A DNA stretch of 64,000 nt from an uncultured Clostridium sp. (GTDB lineage: Bacteria > Bacillota > Clostridia > TANB77 > CAG-508): the NCBI GenBank assembly GCA_947575605.1, contig CANPNZ010000008.1:1-64000 (forward strand), written 5' to 3'. The notes under the pieces are model-generated. The model searched no databases and had not been told where the DNA came from. It saw only the letters and a list, made by a program, of their open reading frames with translations. Below are positions 18,247 to 27,850 of the stretch, in pieces. Made by a program: the position numbers and the translations under genes. Every line of letters begins with the position of its first letter. The first letter of the stretch is position 1.

Positions 18247-18918
18247 ATGCGAATTCGATATAAAAAATGGGCAAGACCAGAATTAGAAGCAAGTAAATTT
18301 TATAGAGAAGAACCAGAAAAAATCAAAGGTAAATGGAAAAAGCAATTTGAAAAAGAACAACAACCATTGCACTTAGAATTAGGATGTGGAAAAGGGCAAT
18401 TTATGGCAAAATTAGCAGTAGAAAATCAAAATATTAATTATATTGCTATTGATTTAGTAGATGCCATGTTAGGATTAGCCAAAAGAAATATAGAACAAAC
18501 GTATCAAGAAGCTAATCTTGAGCCAAAAAATATTTTGATAACTAGATTTGACATTGAAAGAATCCTTTTAATTTTAGACCAACAAGACGAAGTAGAAAGA
18601 ATTTACATCAATTTTTGTAATCCTTGGCCAAGAGGGAAACATAGAAAGAAAAGATTAACACATTCGATTCAACTAGAAAAATATAAAAAATTTTTAAAAC
18701 CAGAGGGAGAAATTTATTTTAAGACAGATGATGACGAATTATTTGAAGCAAGTTTGGGCTATCTACAAGAAAGTGGTTTTAAAATTTTAAATAAAACCTA
18801 TGATTTACAACAAGATCCAATTTTCGAGAAGAATATTGAGACAGAACATGAGAAAATGTTTTCTGAACAAGGAATAAAAATAAAAGCATGTATGGCAAGA
18901 TTAGAAAGAGGGAGATAA
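18247..18918 (+). CDS. trmB: tRNA (guanine-N7-)-methyltransferase
   Basis: 223 aa. Methylates G46 in the tRNA variable loop. SAM motif LELGCGKGQF, the signature NFCNPWPRGKHRKKRL (family NFxDPWPKxRHxKRR) and YFKTDDDELFE are all present. One base separates its stop from the next gene's GTG start. Complete and not frame-damaged. Confidence 0.94.
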   Translation: MRIRYKKWARPELEASKFYREEPEKIKGKWKKQFEKEQQPLHLELGCGKGQFMAKLAVENQNINYIAIDLVDAMLGLAKRNIEQTYQEANLEPKNILITRFDIERILLILDQQDEVERIYINFCNPWPRGKHRKKRLTHSIQLEKYKKFLKPEGEIYFKTDDDELFEASLGYLQESGFKILNKTYDLQQDPIFEKNIETEHEKMFSEQGIKIKACMARLERGR

Positions 18919-18919
18919 A

Positions 18920-19435
18920 GTGGACATACAAGAGGTCATTCAACATAAGGATGATAAAGCATATATATTAGAAGCGGTTAAGGAAAATGGGAAATTTTTA
19001 GATGTTGTATCAGAACGCTTAAAAGATGATAAAGAAGTTGTAAAGGTAGCTTTAGAACAAGATAGCGAAGCTTTAGAATTTGTAAGTGAACGTTTAAAAG
19101 ATGATAAGGAAATAGTAGCAATGGGATTACGAGGTGCTGCTTGGACAATTTGTTATGCTTCCGAAAAATTAAGAGCAGATAAGGAATTGGTATTAGAAAG
19201 TTGTAAACATTATGGACAAGCTCTATATTATGTATCACAAGAGTTAAGAGATGATGAAGAAGTGGTTAAAGCAGCGGTTGAAAATAAGGGAGGCATTATT
19301 AAATATGCAAGTGATCGTTTAAGAGATAATAAGGAAATAGCAGAAATTGCCATAAAGCAAGACAAACAAGCCTATCATTTCTTGTCTTGGCGATTAAGGC
19401 AAGACGAAGAGATAAAGAAAATGATGGAGTCATAA
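18920..19435 (+). CDS. DUF4116 repeat protein
   Basis: 171 aa made of about four copies of a roughly 35-residue helical repeat with the core 'F(V)SERLKDDKEIV..A(L)': VVSERLKDDKEVV, FVSERLKDDKEIV, YASEKLRADKELV, YVSQELRDDEEVV, YASDRLRDNKEIA. DUF4116 is a repeat of unknown role found in proteins of gut bacteria and protists. GTG start at 18920 with AGAGGGAG upstream, next to trmB. Confidence 0.8.
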   Translation: MDIQEVIQHKDDKAYILEAVKENGKFLDVVSERLKDDKEVVKVALEQDSEALEFVSERLKDDKEIVAMGLRGAAWTICYASEKLRADKELVLESCKHYGQALYYVSQELRDDEEVVKAAVENKGGIIKYASDRLRDNKEIAEIAIKQDKQAYHFLSWRLRQDEEIKKMMES

Positions 19436-19439
19436 AAAA

Positions 19440-19498
19440 TCCAGTTTCGTTTTTTGTAAGTGCAAGTTGTAATATATAATTTTTTTACACTTATTAAA
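19440..19498. repeat. Solo arm of the fold-back element family
   Basis: The stretch CAGTTTCGTTTTTTGTAAG followed by AATATATAATTTTTTTACAC closely matches the outer arm of the fold-back element at 56816-57005 (CAAGTTTCGACTTTTTGTAAG ... AATATATAATTTTTTTACAC read from its right end). The partner arm is absent here. It lies directly upstream of the pta promoter. Confidence 0.65.
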
Positions 19499-19504
19499 AA
19501 ATAC

Positions 19505-19533
19505 TTGTACTTTTTGATAATTCCATATATAAT
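19505..19533 (+). promoter_or_regulatory. Predicted sigma-A promoter of pta
   Basis: -35 TTGTAC at 19505-19510 and -10 TATAAT at 19528-19533 with a 17-base spacer. The start codon of pta is 34 bases further on. Confidence 0.6.
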
Positions 19534-19566
19534 ATAATTGCGAGAAATGATGAAGGAGAAATAAAA

Positions 19567-20574
19567 ATGTCATTTATAGAAGAAGTGAAGCAAAGGGCAA
19601 AAAAAGAAATTAAAACCATTGTTCTTCCAGAAGCAGAAGACATTAGAATTTTGGAAGCAACCCAGCAAGTATTAAAAGAAAAATATGCAAATATCGTATT
19701 AGTAGGAAATCAAGAACAGATAGAAAAAAAGGCAAAAGAAAATAAAATAGATATTAAAGAGGCTAAAATCGTTGACCCAGAAACTTCAGAAAACTATGAA
19801 ACCTATGTTAATTTGTTATATGAATTAAGAAAACATAAAGGAATGACGGAGGAAAAAGCAAGAGAATTGGTAAAAGATCCCGTTTATTATGGGATGCTTA
19901 TGGTGAAAGATGATACAACAAAAGCAGATGGACTTGTTTCAGGCGCGATTCATTCAACATCTGATACCTTAAGACCAGCTTTACAAATATTAAAGACCGC
20001 AGAAGGAACCAAATTGGTTTCCGCTTTCTTTGTTATGGTAGTGCCAGATTGTGAGTATGGAGAAGAAGGAACTTTTATTTTTGCAGATAGTGGTTTGAAT
20101 GAAAATCCAGATGCAGAAAGTTTATCTGAAATAGCTATTTCTTCTAGTGAAAGTTTTAAACAATTGGTAGAAAAAGAGCCAAGAGTTGCTATGCTTTCGT
20201 ATTCAACTTATGGTAGTGCTAAGTCTGAATTAACACAAAAGGTGATTGATGCTACTAATTTGGTAAAGGAGAAAAATAATAAGCTTTTAGTGGATGGAGA
20301 GTTACAATTGGATGCTGCGATTGTACCAGAAGTGGCAGAATTGAAAGCTCCGAATAGTCCCTTAAAAGGAATGGCAAATGTTCTGATTTTTCCGAATTTG
20401 GATACGGGCAATATTGGTTATAAGTTGGTTCAAAGATTGGCAAAGGCAGAGGCTTATGGCCCTCTTTGTCAAGGGATTGCAAAACCGGTGAATGATTTGT
20501 CTAGGGGGTGTAGTAGTAAAGATGTGGCAGGGGTTGTGGCGATTACGGCCGTCCAAGCCCAAAAAATCAAATGA
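19567..20574 (+). CDS. pta: Phosphate acetyltransferase
   Basis: 335 aa. Interconverts acetyl-CoA and acetyl phosphate, giving ATP by acetate formation together with AckA. Blocks PEAEDIRILEA, DGLVSGAIHSTSDTLRPALQ, ADSGLNENPDA, LSYSTYGSAKS, DGELQLDAAIVPEVAELKAP and ANVLIFPNLDTGNIGYKLVQRL are all canonical for short (class I) Pta. ATG follows GAAGGAG. The downstream neighbours are two ackA genes. Confidence 0.95.
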   Translation: MSFIEEVKQRAKKEIKTIVLPEAEDIRILEATQQVLKEKYANIVLVGNQEQIEKKAKENKIDIKEAKIVDPETSENYETYVNLLYELRKHKGMTEEKARELVKDPVYYGMLMVKDDTTKADGLVSGAIHSTSDTLRPALQILKTAEGTKLVSAFFVMVVPDCEYGEEGTFIFADSGLNENPDAESLSEIAISSSESFKQLVEKEPRVAMLSYSTYGSAKSELTQKVIDATNLVKEKNNKLLVDGELQLDAAIVPEVAELKAPNSPLKGMANVLIFPNLDTGNIGYKLVQRLAKAEAYGPLCQGIAKPVNDLSRGCSSKDVAGVVAITAVQAQKIK

Positions 20575-20648
20575 AAAGCTTCGTCTTACTGCGTTATTAA
20601 AATTCGAAAAATGCTCAACGTACATAATTAAAATAAAGGAGAAGAAGA

Positions 20649-21839
20649 GTGAAAATATTAGTTTTAAATTCAGGAAGTTCATCCTTAAAATATCAAGTAA
20701 TTGATATGGAAACCGAAAAAATGTTAGCCAAAGGATATTTTGAAAGAATTGGTCAACCAAATTCCTTTTTAACTCATAAAGTAAAGGGAGAAGCTCATAA
20801 ATTTGAGCATCCAGCCAAAAACCATGAAAAAGCAATTGCCTTTGTACTAAATAGATTAACCAATGAAAATTATGGAGTGATTAGCAGTTTAGAAGAATTA
20901 GGAGGAATTGGCCATAGGGTGGTACACGGTGGAGAAAAATTCAGTGATTCTGTTATCATAACAGATAAAGTCATAGAAGAAATTAAAAAATGTTCTGATT
21001 TAGCACCATTACATAATCCAGCTTGCATTTTAGGAATAGAAGCCTGTCAAAAAATAGTACCAAATATGAAGATGGTAGCTGTATTTGACACCGCATTTCA
21101 TCAAACCATATCCAAAGAAAAGTACATTTACCCAATTCCCTATAAATACTATGAAAAATATGCCATTCGAAAATATGGATTTCATGGAACATCCCATCAA
21201 TATGTTTCTCATCGAGTAGCTGAGATTATGGGAAAAGATATCAAAGATTTAAAAATTGTAAATTGTCACTTAGGGCAAGGATGTAGTGTTTGTGCTATTA
21301 AAGATGGGAAATCAGTAGAAACCAGTATGGGGTTAACGCCTTTAGGTGGAATTCCTATGGGAACGAGAAGTGGAGATTTAGATCCATCCATTCTTACGTA
21401 TTTAATGCAAAAAGAAAATTTATCAGCAGATGATATGAACTTTATACTAAATAAAGAAGCAGGAGCCTATGGGATAGCTGGTGTATCGGTTGATTTTAGA
21501 GATATCGAAAAAGAAGCCATGTCAGGGGGAAAACAAGCACAATTAGCATTAGATGTATATCACTATTTAACGGCTTGTTATGTAGCAAGATGTGCAGTGG
21601 CTATGGGCGGAATTGATGTTCTAACTTTTACAGCTGGTGTTGGCGAAAAAGGTCCTATTTCCAGAAAGGCAATTTGTGAACAATTAGAATTTTTGGGTGT
21701 TAAAATGGATGATGAAAAAAATAAAATAAGAGGAGAGGAAGCAGAACTTTCTACTTCTGATTCAAAAGTGAAAATCTATACCATACCAACCAATGAAGAA
21801 TTAATGATAGCAAGAGAAACCTTAAAATTAGTAAGATAA
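20649..21839 (+). CDS. ackA: Acetate kinase (first copy)
   Basis: 396 aa. Converts acetyl phosphate and ADP to acetate and [73 protein letters not shown] and the C-terminal [13 protein letters not shown] are all intact. Start is GTG 20649 after AAGGAGAAGAA. At the position where the second copy breaks, this copy reads CCT TTA GGT GGA ATT CCT (Pro-Leu-Gly-Gly-Ile-Pro) with no extra base, so it is a built-in control for that frameshift. Confidence 0.95.
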   Translation: MKILVLNSGSSSLKYQVIDMETEKMLAKGYFERIGQPNSFLTHKVKGEAHKFEHPAKNHEKAIAFVLNRLTNENYGVISSLEELGGIGHRVVHGGEKFSDSVIITDKVIEEIKKCSDLAPLHNPACILGIEACQKIVPNMKMVAVFDTAFHQTISKEKYIYPIPYKYYEKYAIRKYGFHGTSHQYVSHRVAEIMGKDIKDLKIVNCHLGQGCSVCAIKDGKSVETSMGLTPLGGIPMGTRSGDLDPSILTYLMQKENLSADDMNFILNKEAGAYGIAGVSVDFRDIEKEAMSGGKQAQLALDVYHYLTACYVARCAVAMGGIDVLTFTAGVGEKGPISRKAICEQLEFLGVKMDDEKNKIRGEEAELSTSDSKVKIYTIPTNEELMIARETLKLVR

Positions 21840-21879
21840 AAGTTGCCACTAGCAACCAATTAAGAAAGGAAGATTTTAA

Positions 21880-23071
21880 ATGAAAATATTAGTATTAAAT
21901 TGTGGAAGCTCATCTTTAAAATACCAACTAATTGATATGGAGACAGAGGAAGTATTGGCTTCAGGTAAATATGAAAGAATAGGAGAAAAAGAAGCATTTA
22001 TTACCCATAAAGCACAGGGACAAAAGAAGCAAATTGATCATCCAGCATACAACCATACAGAAGCTATTGAATTTGCATTAGAGCAATTAACGAATCCAGA
22101 ATATAAAGTAATCGATCGTTTAGACGAAATTGAGGCAATTGGACATCGTTTAGTACATGGAGGAGAGAAAATTGCAGAATCCGTTGTGATTGATGATACC
22201 GTAGTAAACGTATTAAAAGAATGTACCGATTTAGCACCATTACATAATCCAGCCTGTATCTTAGGAATCGAAGCATGCAAAAAGGTAATGCCAAACAAAC
22301 CAATGGTAGGCGTATTTGACACTGCTTTCCATCAATCCATTCCAAAGCAAAGATATATTTATCCAATTCCTTATGAATATTACGAGAAATATGGCGTAAG
22401 AAAATATGGATTTCATGGAACCTCTCATATGTTTGTTTCTAAGAGATTAGCAGAAATAGAAAACAAACCAATCGAAGACATAAAAATGGTAACTTGCCAT
22501 TTAGGACAAGGAGCTAGTATTTGTGCCATCGAAGGAGGAAAATCAGTTGACACCAGTATGGGATTAACACCACTTCGGAGGGATTCCAATGGTAACAAGA
22601 TGTGGAGACTTAGATCCATCCATTCTTTTATATCTTATGAAAAAAGAAAAAATAACAGCAGACGAAATGGAAAATATTTTAAATAAACAATCAGGTGTGC
22701 AAGCAATTTCAGGATTAGTTCCAGACTTTAGAGAAATTGAAACAGCAGGGAATAACGGAGATGAGAGAGCAAAAATTGCATTAGATAGCTTTCAATATGC
22801 CATAGCAAGTTATATTGCAAAATATGCAGTAGCTATGAATGGAATCGACTACCTTATATTTACTGGTGGTATTGGAGAAAATCAAATTAATATTCGAAAA
22901 GGTATTTGTGAACAATTAGAATTTATGGGAGTAGAAATAGATAGCGAAGCTAATAATGTAAGAAGTGAGGAAAAAGTAATTTCCAAACCAAGTTCTAAAG
23001 TCAAAATTTATGTCATTCCAACGAATGAAGAATTAATGATTGCCAAAGAAACACAACGATTAGTGAAATAA
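21880..23071 (+). CDS. ackA: Acetate kinase (second copy; +1 shift at CGG)
   Basis: Tandem paralogue of the gene before it, with the same order of motifs ([57 protein letters not shown]). The frame from ATG 21880 reaches Thr-Pro-Leu, then CGG at 22576-22578. Skipping the C gives Gly-Gly-Ile-Pro-Met and continues to 23071. The restored protein is 396 aa, exactly as long as the first copy. Without the shift the ATP-binding C-terminal part (FTGGIGENQ) would be missing. Good Shine-Dalgarno AGAAAGGAAG. Confidence 0.9.
22576..22578 (+). other. In-frame CGG / +1 shift site in the second ackA
   Basis: Reads ACA CCA CTT CGG AGG GAT. The intact paralogue has CCT TTA GGT GGA ATT at the same place. Without the C this copy reads CCA CTT GGA GGG ATT. 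The four-base unit is CGGA. Confidence 0.9.
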
Positions 23072-23136
23072 CCATAACATCTGTTTTAAGGAAAATAGAA
23101 GATAATTAAGTTGGTATAGAAAGAGAGGAATCTATT

Positions 23137-23292
23137 ATGAAATTTGATTTTGATGAATTTAGTTTACAAGACGAAATTAATTTGATGAATTTAAACCATC
23201 AAATGGAAAATCAACAAATCAATCTTAACGCTAGTTTTGGTTTTAATGATGATACTATCTATCATAAAATAGAAAACAAAAATAGTAACTAA
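23137..23292 (+). CDS. Small acidic hypothetical protein
   Basis: A 51-aa ORF starts MKFDFDEFSLQDEINLMN, rich in Asp, Asn and Gln, with no hydrophobic segment. Shine-Dalgarno GAGAGGAAT stands 5 bases before the ATG. It lies between ackA and an ABC exporter pair, in the same direction. It could encode a small regulatory or secreted peptide, including an exporter substrate, but there is no family match. Confidence 0.4.
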   Translation: MKFDFDEFSLQDEINLMNLNHQMENQQINLNASFGFNDDTIYHKIENKNSN

Positions 23293-23333
23293 AAAATAAA
23301 TGATTCAATTAACAAACGAAAAGGATGTAATTT

Positions 23334-25076
23334 ATGAAAAAGGTTATAATAGATACATTAAAAGGATACAAATGGAAAATATTACTACAATTGTTATTGC
23401 TAGCAGTTAACATTTATTTATTAACATGTCCTGCTAAAATTATAGGAAATATTATCGATCAATTATATGATATGGAAGCTAATAAACAAGCTATTTTAGT
23501 AAGTACCTATTACTTATTAGGAATTTGTGTGCTTTATTTGTTGGTAAGACTAGGATGGAAATATTATGAAACCTATATCAGTAGAGGTTTTGAAAGAGAC
23601 ATTAAAATTAAATTATTTGAACGATTTATGAAATTAAAAGTAAAAGAAATTCAAAAAATAAAAAATGGAGAAATTATGTCTTATTTCGTAAAAGATACTA
23701 ACGAAATAAGAAGTGCTGTGTATAGAATTTTATCACATGGATCTAGAATTGTCTTTACTTTTATGATTGCTACCTTTCAAATGGCACAAGGCGTGAATTT
23801 ATATTTGACAATGGCTACGCTATGTCCTATTATCATTGCTTCTTTTTTAGTCGTAAAAATCAAGAAATATGTGGAAATTAATTTTAAAAAAGCGCAAGAT
23901 AAATTTACAGAATTGTCAGAATATATACAAGAAAGTACAGATAGTATTCGAACGACCAAAGCTTATTCCTGTGAAGGAAGCCAGTTAAAGAACTTTATCT
24001 TAAAGAATAGACAAGTTAGACAAAGTGATAATGCCGTAGATGTATTTTCTAATTTATTGACAGCTAGTATTGATATTTGTTTTGGACTTTGTTATGCTAT
24101 TGCTTTTATTTATGGTTCCCATTTAGTTTTAGAAGGAACCATCACGGTAGGAGAATTAGTAACTTTTAATGGTTATATTGCTTTATTTGTAAACCCAGTT
24201 AATTGGATTCCAACTTTAATATCCAGATTTAAAAGAGCACAGATTTCCTATCAGAGATTAGATAAAGTGTATGCCTTAGAGAAAGAAAAAATAACGGTAG
24301 AGAAAAGTAAATTAAAGGAAAAATTAGAAGGAAATATTGTTATTCAAGATTTGAATTTTAATTATCCAGGAATGTTAGAAAAAGCATTAGAGAATATAAA
24401 TATAGAGATAAAAAAAGGAGAAACGCTAGGAATTATAGGAACCATTGGAAGTGGAAAGACAACACTGATGAATTTACTTACCAAACTGTATAATATTCCA
24501 AATGGAAAAATTAAGATAGATGGTAAAGATATTAATGATATTGATATTGAAACCTTAAGAGAAAACATTTGTTATATTACACAAGATAATTTTCTATTTT
24601 CTTCTACTTTAAAAGATAATATTAGTCTATTTAAAGAAGAATACGAAGAAGAAGAAATTAAGGAAAGTACGAAAAAAGCAGTTATTTATGATGAGATCAA
24701 ACAAATGCCAGATGGCATCAAAACCACAATAGGGGAAAGAGGTTCTGATTTATCTGGTGGACAAAAACAAAGAGTGGTTATTTCAAGAGCCTTTCTAAAA
24801 AATAGTAGTATTATTATTTTTGATGATACTTTTTCAGCATTGGATAATAGAACTTCTCAAACTTTGTTAGAAAATATTAAAGAATTAACAGAAGATAGAA
24901 CTTGTATTATTATTTCTAATAAAATATCAGATGTCAAACAAAGTGATAAGATTATTGTTTTAGATAATGGAAATATAGTAGAACAAGGAGTTCATGACGA
25001 ATTAATACAAAAACAAGGAATTTACTATGAATTTTTTGAACAACAATCTACGAAAGCAGAAGCTAGCTTTTTTTAA
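23334..25076 (+). CDS. ABC exporter subunit A (transmembrane + ATPase)
   Basis: 580 aa. N-terminal ABC membrane domain with six helices (about residues 15-300), then an ATPase domain: Walker A GTIGSGKTT (about 370-378), signature LSGGQKQR, and Walker B SIIIFDDTFSALD. The residue after the Walker B Asp is Asp rather than the catalytic Glu, so the site using this Walker A/B is probably degenerate, as in heterodimeric exporters. The partner starts 25 bases downstream. It exports an unknown substrate, lipid, peptide or drug. Confidence 0.85.
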   Translation: MKKVIIDTLKGYKWKILLQLLLLAVNIYLLTCPAKIIGNIIDQLYDMEANKQAILVSTYYLLGICVLYLLVRLGWKYYETYISRGFERDIKIKLFERFMKLKVKEIQKIKNGEIMSYFVKDTNEIRSAVYRILSHGSRIVFTFMIATFQMAQGVNLYLTMATLCPIIIASFLVVKIKKYVEINFKKAQDKFTELSEYIQESTDSIRTTKAYSCEGSQLKNFILKNRQVRQSDNAVDVFSNLLTASIDICFGLCYAIAFIYGSHLVLEGTITVGELVTFNGYIALFVNPVNWIPTLISRFKRAQISYQRLDKVYALEKEKITVEKSKLKEKLEGNIVIQDLNFNYPGMLEKALENINIEIKKGETLGIIGTIGSGKTTLMNLLTKLYNIPNGKIKIDGKDINDIDIETLRENICYITQDNFLFSSTLKDNISLFKEEYEEEEIKESTKKAVIYDEIKQMPDGIKTTIGERGSDLSGGQKQRVVISRAFLKNSSIIIFDDTFSALDNRTSQTLLENIKELTEDRTCIIISNKISDVKQSDKIIVLDNGNIVEQGVHDELIQKQGIYYEFFEQQSTKAEASFF

Positions 25077-25101
25077 GTACTAGGAAAGAAAGGGAAAACA
25101 G

Positions 25102-26850
25102 ATGAAAAATAAAACTTGGCAAAGAATGTATAAGATGCTAAAGCCACAAGTAAAAGCCATAGCGATTATATCTTTTTTAGCAATTCTAATTAATATTGGG
25201 GAAGTCGTAAAGCCATACTTAATTAAAATAGTAATTGATGACTATTTAAGTGCTAACGTATATCAACAAGGAATTATGACAATTGGCATGATTGGTGCTA
25301 TTTATATTGGAATTGTCATAGTTGGTAACATTTTAAATTTTATTGTTACAACAGCCACGAGTATGATGGGAGAAAATGTTATTTATTCCATTCGAAATAA
25401 GTTATACAAATATGCTCAATATGCCAATATTCCTTTTCATGATAAAACACCAGCAGGAACACTTTTTGTCAGAATAACAAGTGATGTAGAAGATATTACT
25501 ACCTTATTTAAAGAAGTTATTACAACTTTTATTAAAGACATACTTATGATAATAGCTTTTGTTGTTATGATGCTATCTTTAGATTACAAATTAGCACTTT
25601 TATCATTTATCGTGATTCCTTTTGTTATTCTAACATCACTGATTATTACAAAAATTAGTAATAAATTGCAAGAATATTCCAAAAAAGTAAAAACAAAATT
25701 AAACATCTTTTTAGCAGAATCGATCTATGGTGTGAAATTAATTAAAATTTTTAATCGACAATATGAAAAACAAAAAGAATGTGATAAATTATGTACCGCT
25801 TTTTGGAAATCCAGAATTCCAACAGGAATAACGGAAGCTTTATTAGTTGCCATTATGATGATATTAGAAAATGTAGGAATAACGATTATTGTTTGGGCTA
25901 CGCTAAATCATTTAGTAGGAACATCGATTGATGTAGGCTTAATTTATGTATTTGTTACCTATATTAAACAAATATTTAATCCTATTAATCGTCTCGTGGA
26001 AAATTTTGAAACCATACAAGAAGCTCTTGTTTCGATTGATAAGATATATGAAATATTAGAACATAAAGAATATTTGGAAGACTTTGAAAAAGGAACTGTA
26101 TTAGAAGAAGTAGAAGGAAAAATAGAATTTAAGAATGTATGGTTTGCGTATGAAGGAGAAAATTGGATTCTAAAAAATGTTAGCTTTACCATTGAACCAG
26201 GACAAAGTATCGCTTTCGTAGGAAAAACAGGTTCAGGAAAAACAACCATTACGAATTTAATCAATCGTTTTTATGAAATACAAAAAGGCGAAATATTATT
26301 AGATGGTATTAATATAAAAGAAATTAACTTACGTTCTTTAAGAGAAAAAATTGGGATTATTTTACAAGATCCATTTGTATTTGCCAGAAGCATTAAAGAT
26401 AATATTCAATTAAATAAGAATTTTTCAGATGAATATATTAGGAATACGATACAATTGGCTTCAGCTGAAGAATTTATTGATGGTTTACCAAATGGAATCG
26501 ATGAGATTTCACAAGAAAGAGGAAATTCTTATTCTTCTGGACAAAAACAATTGTTAGCATTTGCTAGAATATTTGCTCATAATCCTTCTATCTTTATTTT
26601 GGATGAAGCAACAGCCAATATTGATACCAAAACGGAAGAGCTAATTCAAAAGTCAGTCGATAAGATTTCGAAAGAAAAGACTTCTATTTTCATTGCTCAT
26701 AGATTGTCTACCATTGTAAATGTGGATAAAATTATTGTATTAAATCAGGGCGAAATTATGGAAGAAGGAAGTCATAATGAATTGGTAAATCGACCAGATG
26801 GCTATTATAGCAAGTTGTATCATGCTTATTATAGTGGGTTGGTAGAATAA
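25102..26850 (+). CDS. ABC exporter subunit B (transmembrane + ATPase)
   Basis: 582 aa. Six-helix membrane domain, then Walker A GKTGSGKTT, Walker B IFILDEATANID with a normal catalytic Glu, H-loop IAHRLST, and a signature that reads YSSGQKQL instead of LSGGQ. Its Walker A/B with the partner's LSGGQ would form the active site, and its degenerate signature pairs with the partner's degenerate Walker B. The two defects complement each other, which is strong evidence for a heterodimer. Confidence 0.87.
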   Translation: MKNKTWQRMYKMLKPQVKAIAIISFLAILINIGEVVKPYLIKIVIDDYLSANVYQQGIMTIGMIGAIYIGIVIVGNILNFIVTTATSMMGENVIYSIRNKLYKYAQYANIPFHDKTPAGTLFVRITSDVEDITTLFKEVITTFIKDILMIIAFVVMMLSLDYKLALLSFIVIPFVILTSLIITKISNKLQEYSKKVKTKLNIFLAESIYGVKLIKIFNRQYEKQKECDKLCTAFWKSRIPTGITEALLVAIMMILENVGITIIVWATLNHLVGTSIDVGLIYVFVTYIKQIFNPINRLVENFETIQEALVSIDKIYEILEHKEYLEDFEKGTVLEEVEGKIEFKNVWFAYEGENWILKNVSFTIEPGQSIAFVGKTGSGKTTITNLINRFYEIQKGEILLDGINIKEINLRSLREKIGIILQDPFVFARSIKDNIQLNKNFSDEYIRNTIQLASAEEFIDGLPNGIDEISQERGNSYSSGQKQLLAFARIFAHNPSIFILDEATANIDTKTEELIQKSVDKISKEKTSIFIAHRLSTIVNVDKIIVLNQGEIMEEGSHNELVNRPDGYYSKLYHAYYSGLVE

Positions 26851-26869
26851 TGAATGAAGAAGTGTTAGA

Positions 26870-26935
26870 ATTCATAGTTAAAATAAATTTTGTATATAAA
26901 AGTAAGTTTAGCTGTAAGTTGTAACGAAGCAGTAA
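26870..26935. repeat. AT-rich dispersed element, shortened copy
   Basis: AGTTAAAATAAATTTTGTATA, then a run ending TTTAGCTGTAAGTTGTAAC. It is similar to the copies at 36183, 42177 and 46745 but lacks their central part. It lies just after the ABC exporter genes. Confidence 0.65.
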
Positions 26936-27078
26936 AAAATTTAAAATTTTTACTGTTTTTTCTTGACAAATTATGGAACATATGATTAAATATTACCCAA
27001 CAACACAAAACAAGTAAAATTTTACATATTAATTCGAAAAAAGTGTTGTATAATTAAAAAAGAAAGGTGGTGATAAGT

Positions 27079-27678
27079 ATGGAAGATGCTATGGCAAATG
27101 TAATACTAACAGAACTTCGAGAGTTTAGAACAGAAAATAACAAAAGATGGGAAGAAAATGATAAGCGCTGGGAAGAAAATGACAGACGTTGGGAAGAAAA
27201 CAATAGACGTTGGGAGCAAAACGATAAGGAATTACAAAAAATAAACGAAAGAATAGATGATACAAACAAAAGAATAGATAATGTAAACGACAGCATAAAT
27301 AAAAAAATAGATGAAGTGGATGATAGACTAAATGAAAAAATAGATGAAGTGAATGACAGCATAAATGAAAAAATGGACAAAATGAATGACAGAATTGTTA
27401 ATTTAGAAGAAGGACGAAAAAAAGATAGAAGAGATATCTTAGTTGTATTAGATACAATGGAAAAAAGCATTAGTAATCAATTTGCAGAAATGAAAGAATA
27501 TTTTGATGCTAAATTTGACAAAGTTTATTCAATACAAAGATTTGCAGATATTGAAAATGAAGAATTTAAAAAATTATTTTGTGCCCATGAAAAAAGACTT
27601 AATTTTTATCATGCAAGATTAAACTATTTAGAAGAATGGAAGCAACAATTTGATATGGGAGAATATACAGCTGTATAA
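27079..27678 (+). CDS. Coiled-coil hypothetical protein with RWEEND repeats
   Basis: 199 aa. Near residues 20-50 a 7-residue unit repeats in tandem (KRWEEND, KRWEEND, RRWEENN, RRWEQND), followed by an 11-residue-type repeat (KRIDNVNDSIN, KKIDEVDDRLN, EKIDEVNDSIN, EKMDKMNDRIV). Both patterns give a long parallel coiled coil. The C-terminal part is a charged helical region. There is no membrane segment. ATG 27079 is better placed than the GTG at 27067 relative to AAAGGTGGTGA. It resembles phage-tail-fibre-like or structural coil proteins only in repeat style. Confidence 0.6.
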   Translation: MEDAMANVILTELREFRTENNKRWEENDKRWEENDRRWEENNRRWEQNDKELQKINERIDDTNKRIDNVNDSINKKIDEVDDRLNEKIDEVNDSINEKMDKMNDRIVNLEEGRKKDRRDILVVLDTMEKSISNQFAEMKEYFDAKFDKVYSIQRFADIENEEFKKLFCAHEKRLNFYHARLNYLEEWKQQFDMGEYTAV

Positions 27679-27777
27679 ATAGTTAAAATAAAAAGAAGTA
27701 GTAAATGGAATAATAGAGATAGAAATAAAAAGAAGTAATAAATAAGATAATATAGATACAAACACAAAACTTACCTA

Positions 27778-27797
27778 ACAAAAGTCGAAACTTGAAT
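27778..27797. repeat. End remnant of the fold-back family
   Basis: AACAAAAGTCGAAACTTGAA matches the right end of the element at 56816-57005 (ACAAAAAGTCGAAACTTGAA). Only this end is seen here, just before the ileS leader promoter. Confidence 0.5.
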
Positions 27798-27809
27798 GAT
27801 AAAAAAGTG

Positions 27810-27837
27810 TTGCAAAAATGAATAAATGTGATATAAT
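27810..27837 (+). promoter_or_regulatory. Predicted promoter of the ileS T-box leader
   Basis: -35 TTGCAA at 27810-27815 and -10 TATAAT at 27832-27837, spacer 16. The leader RNA begins a few bases later. Confidence 0.55.
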
Positions 27838-27850
27838 ATAGTACAATAGA

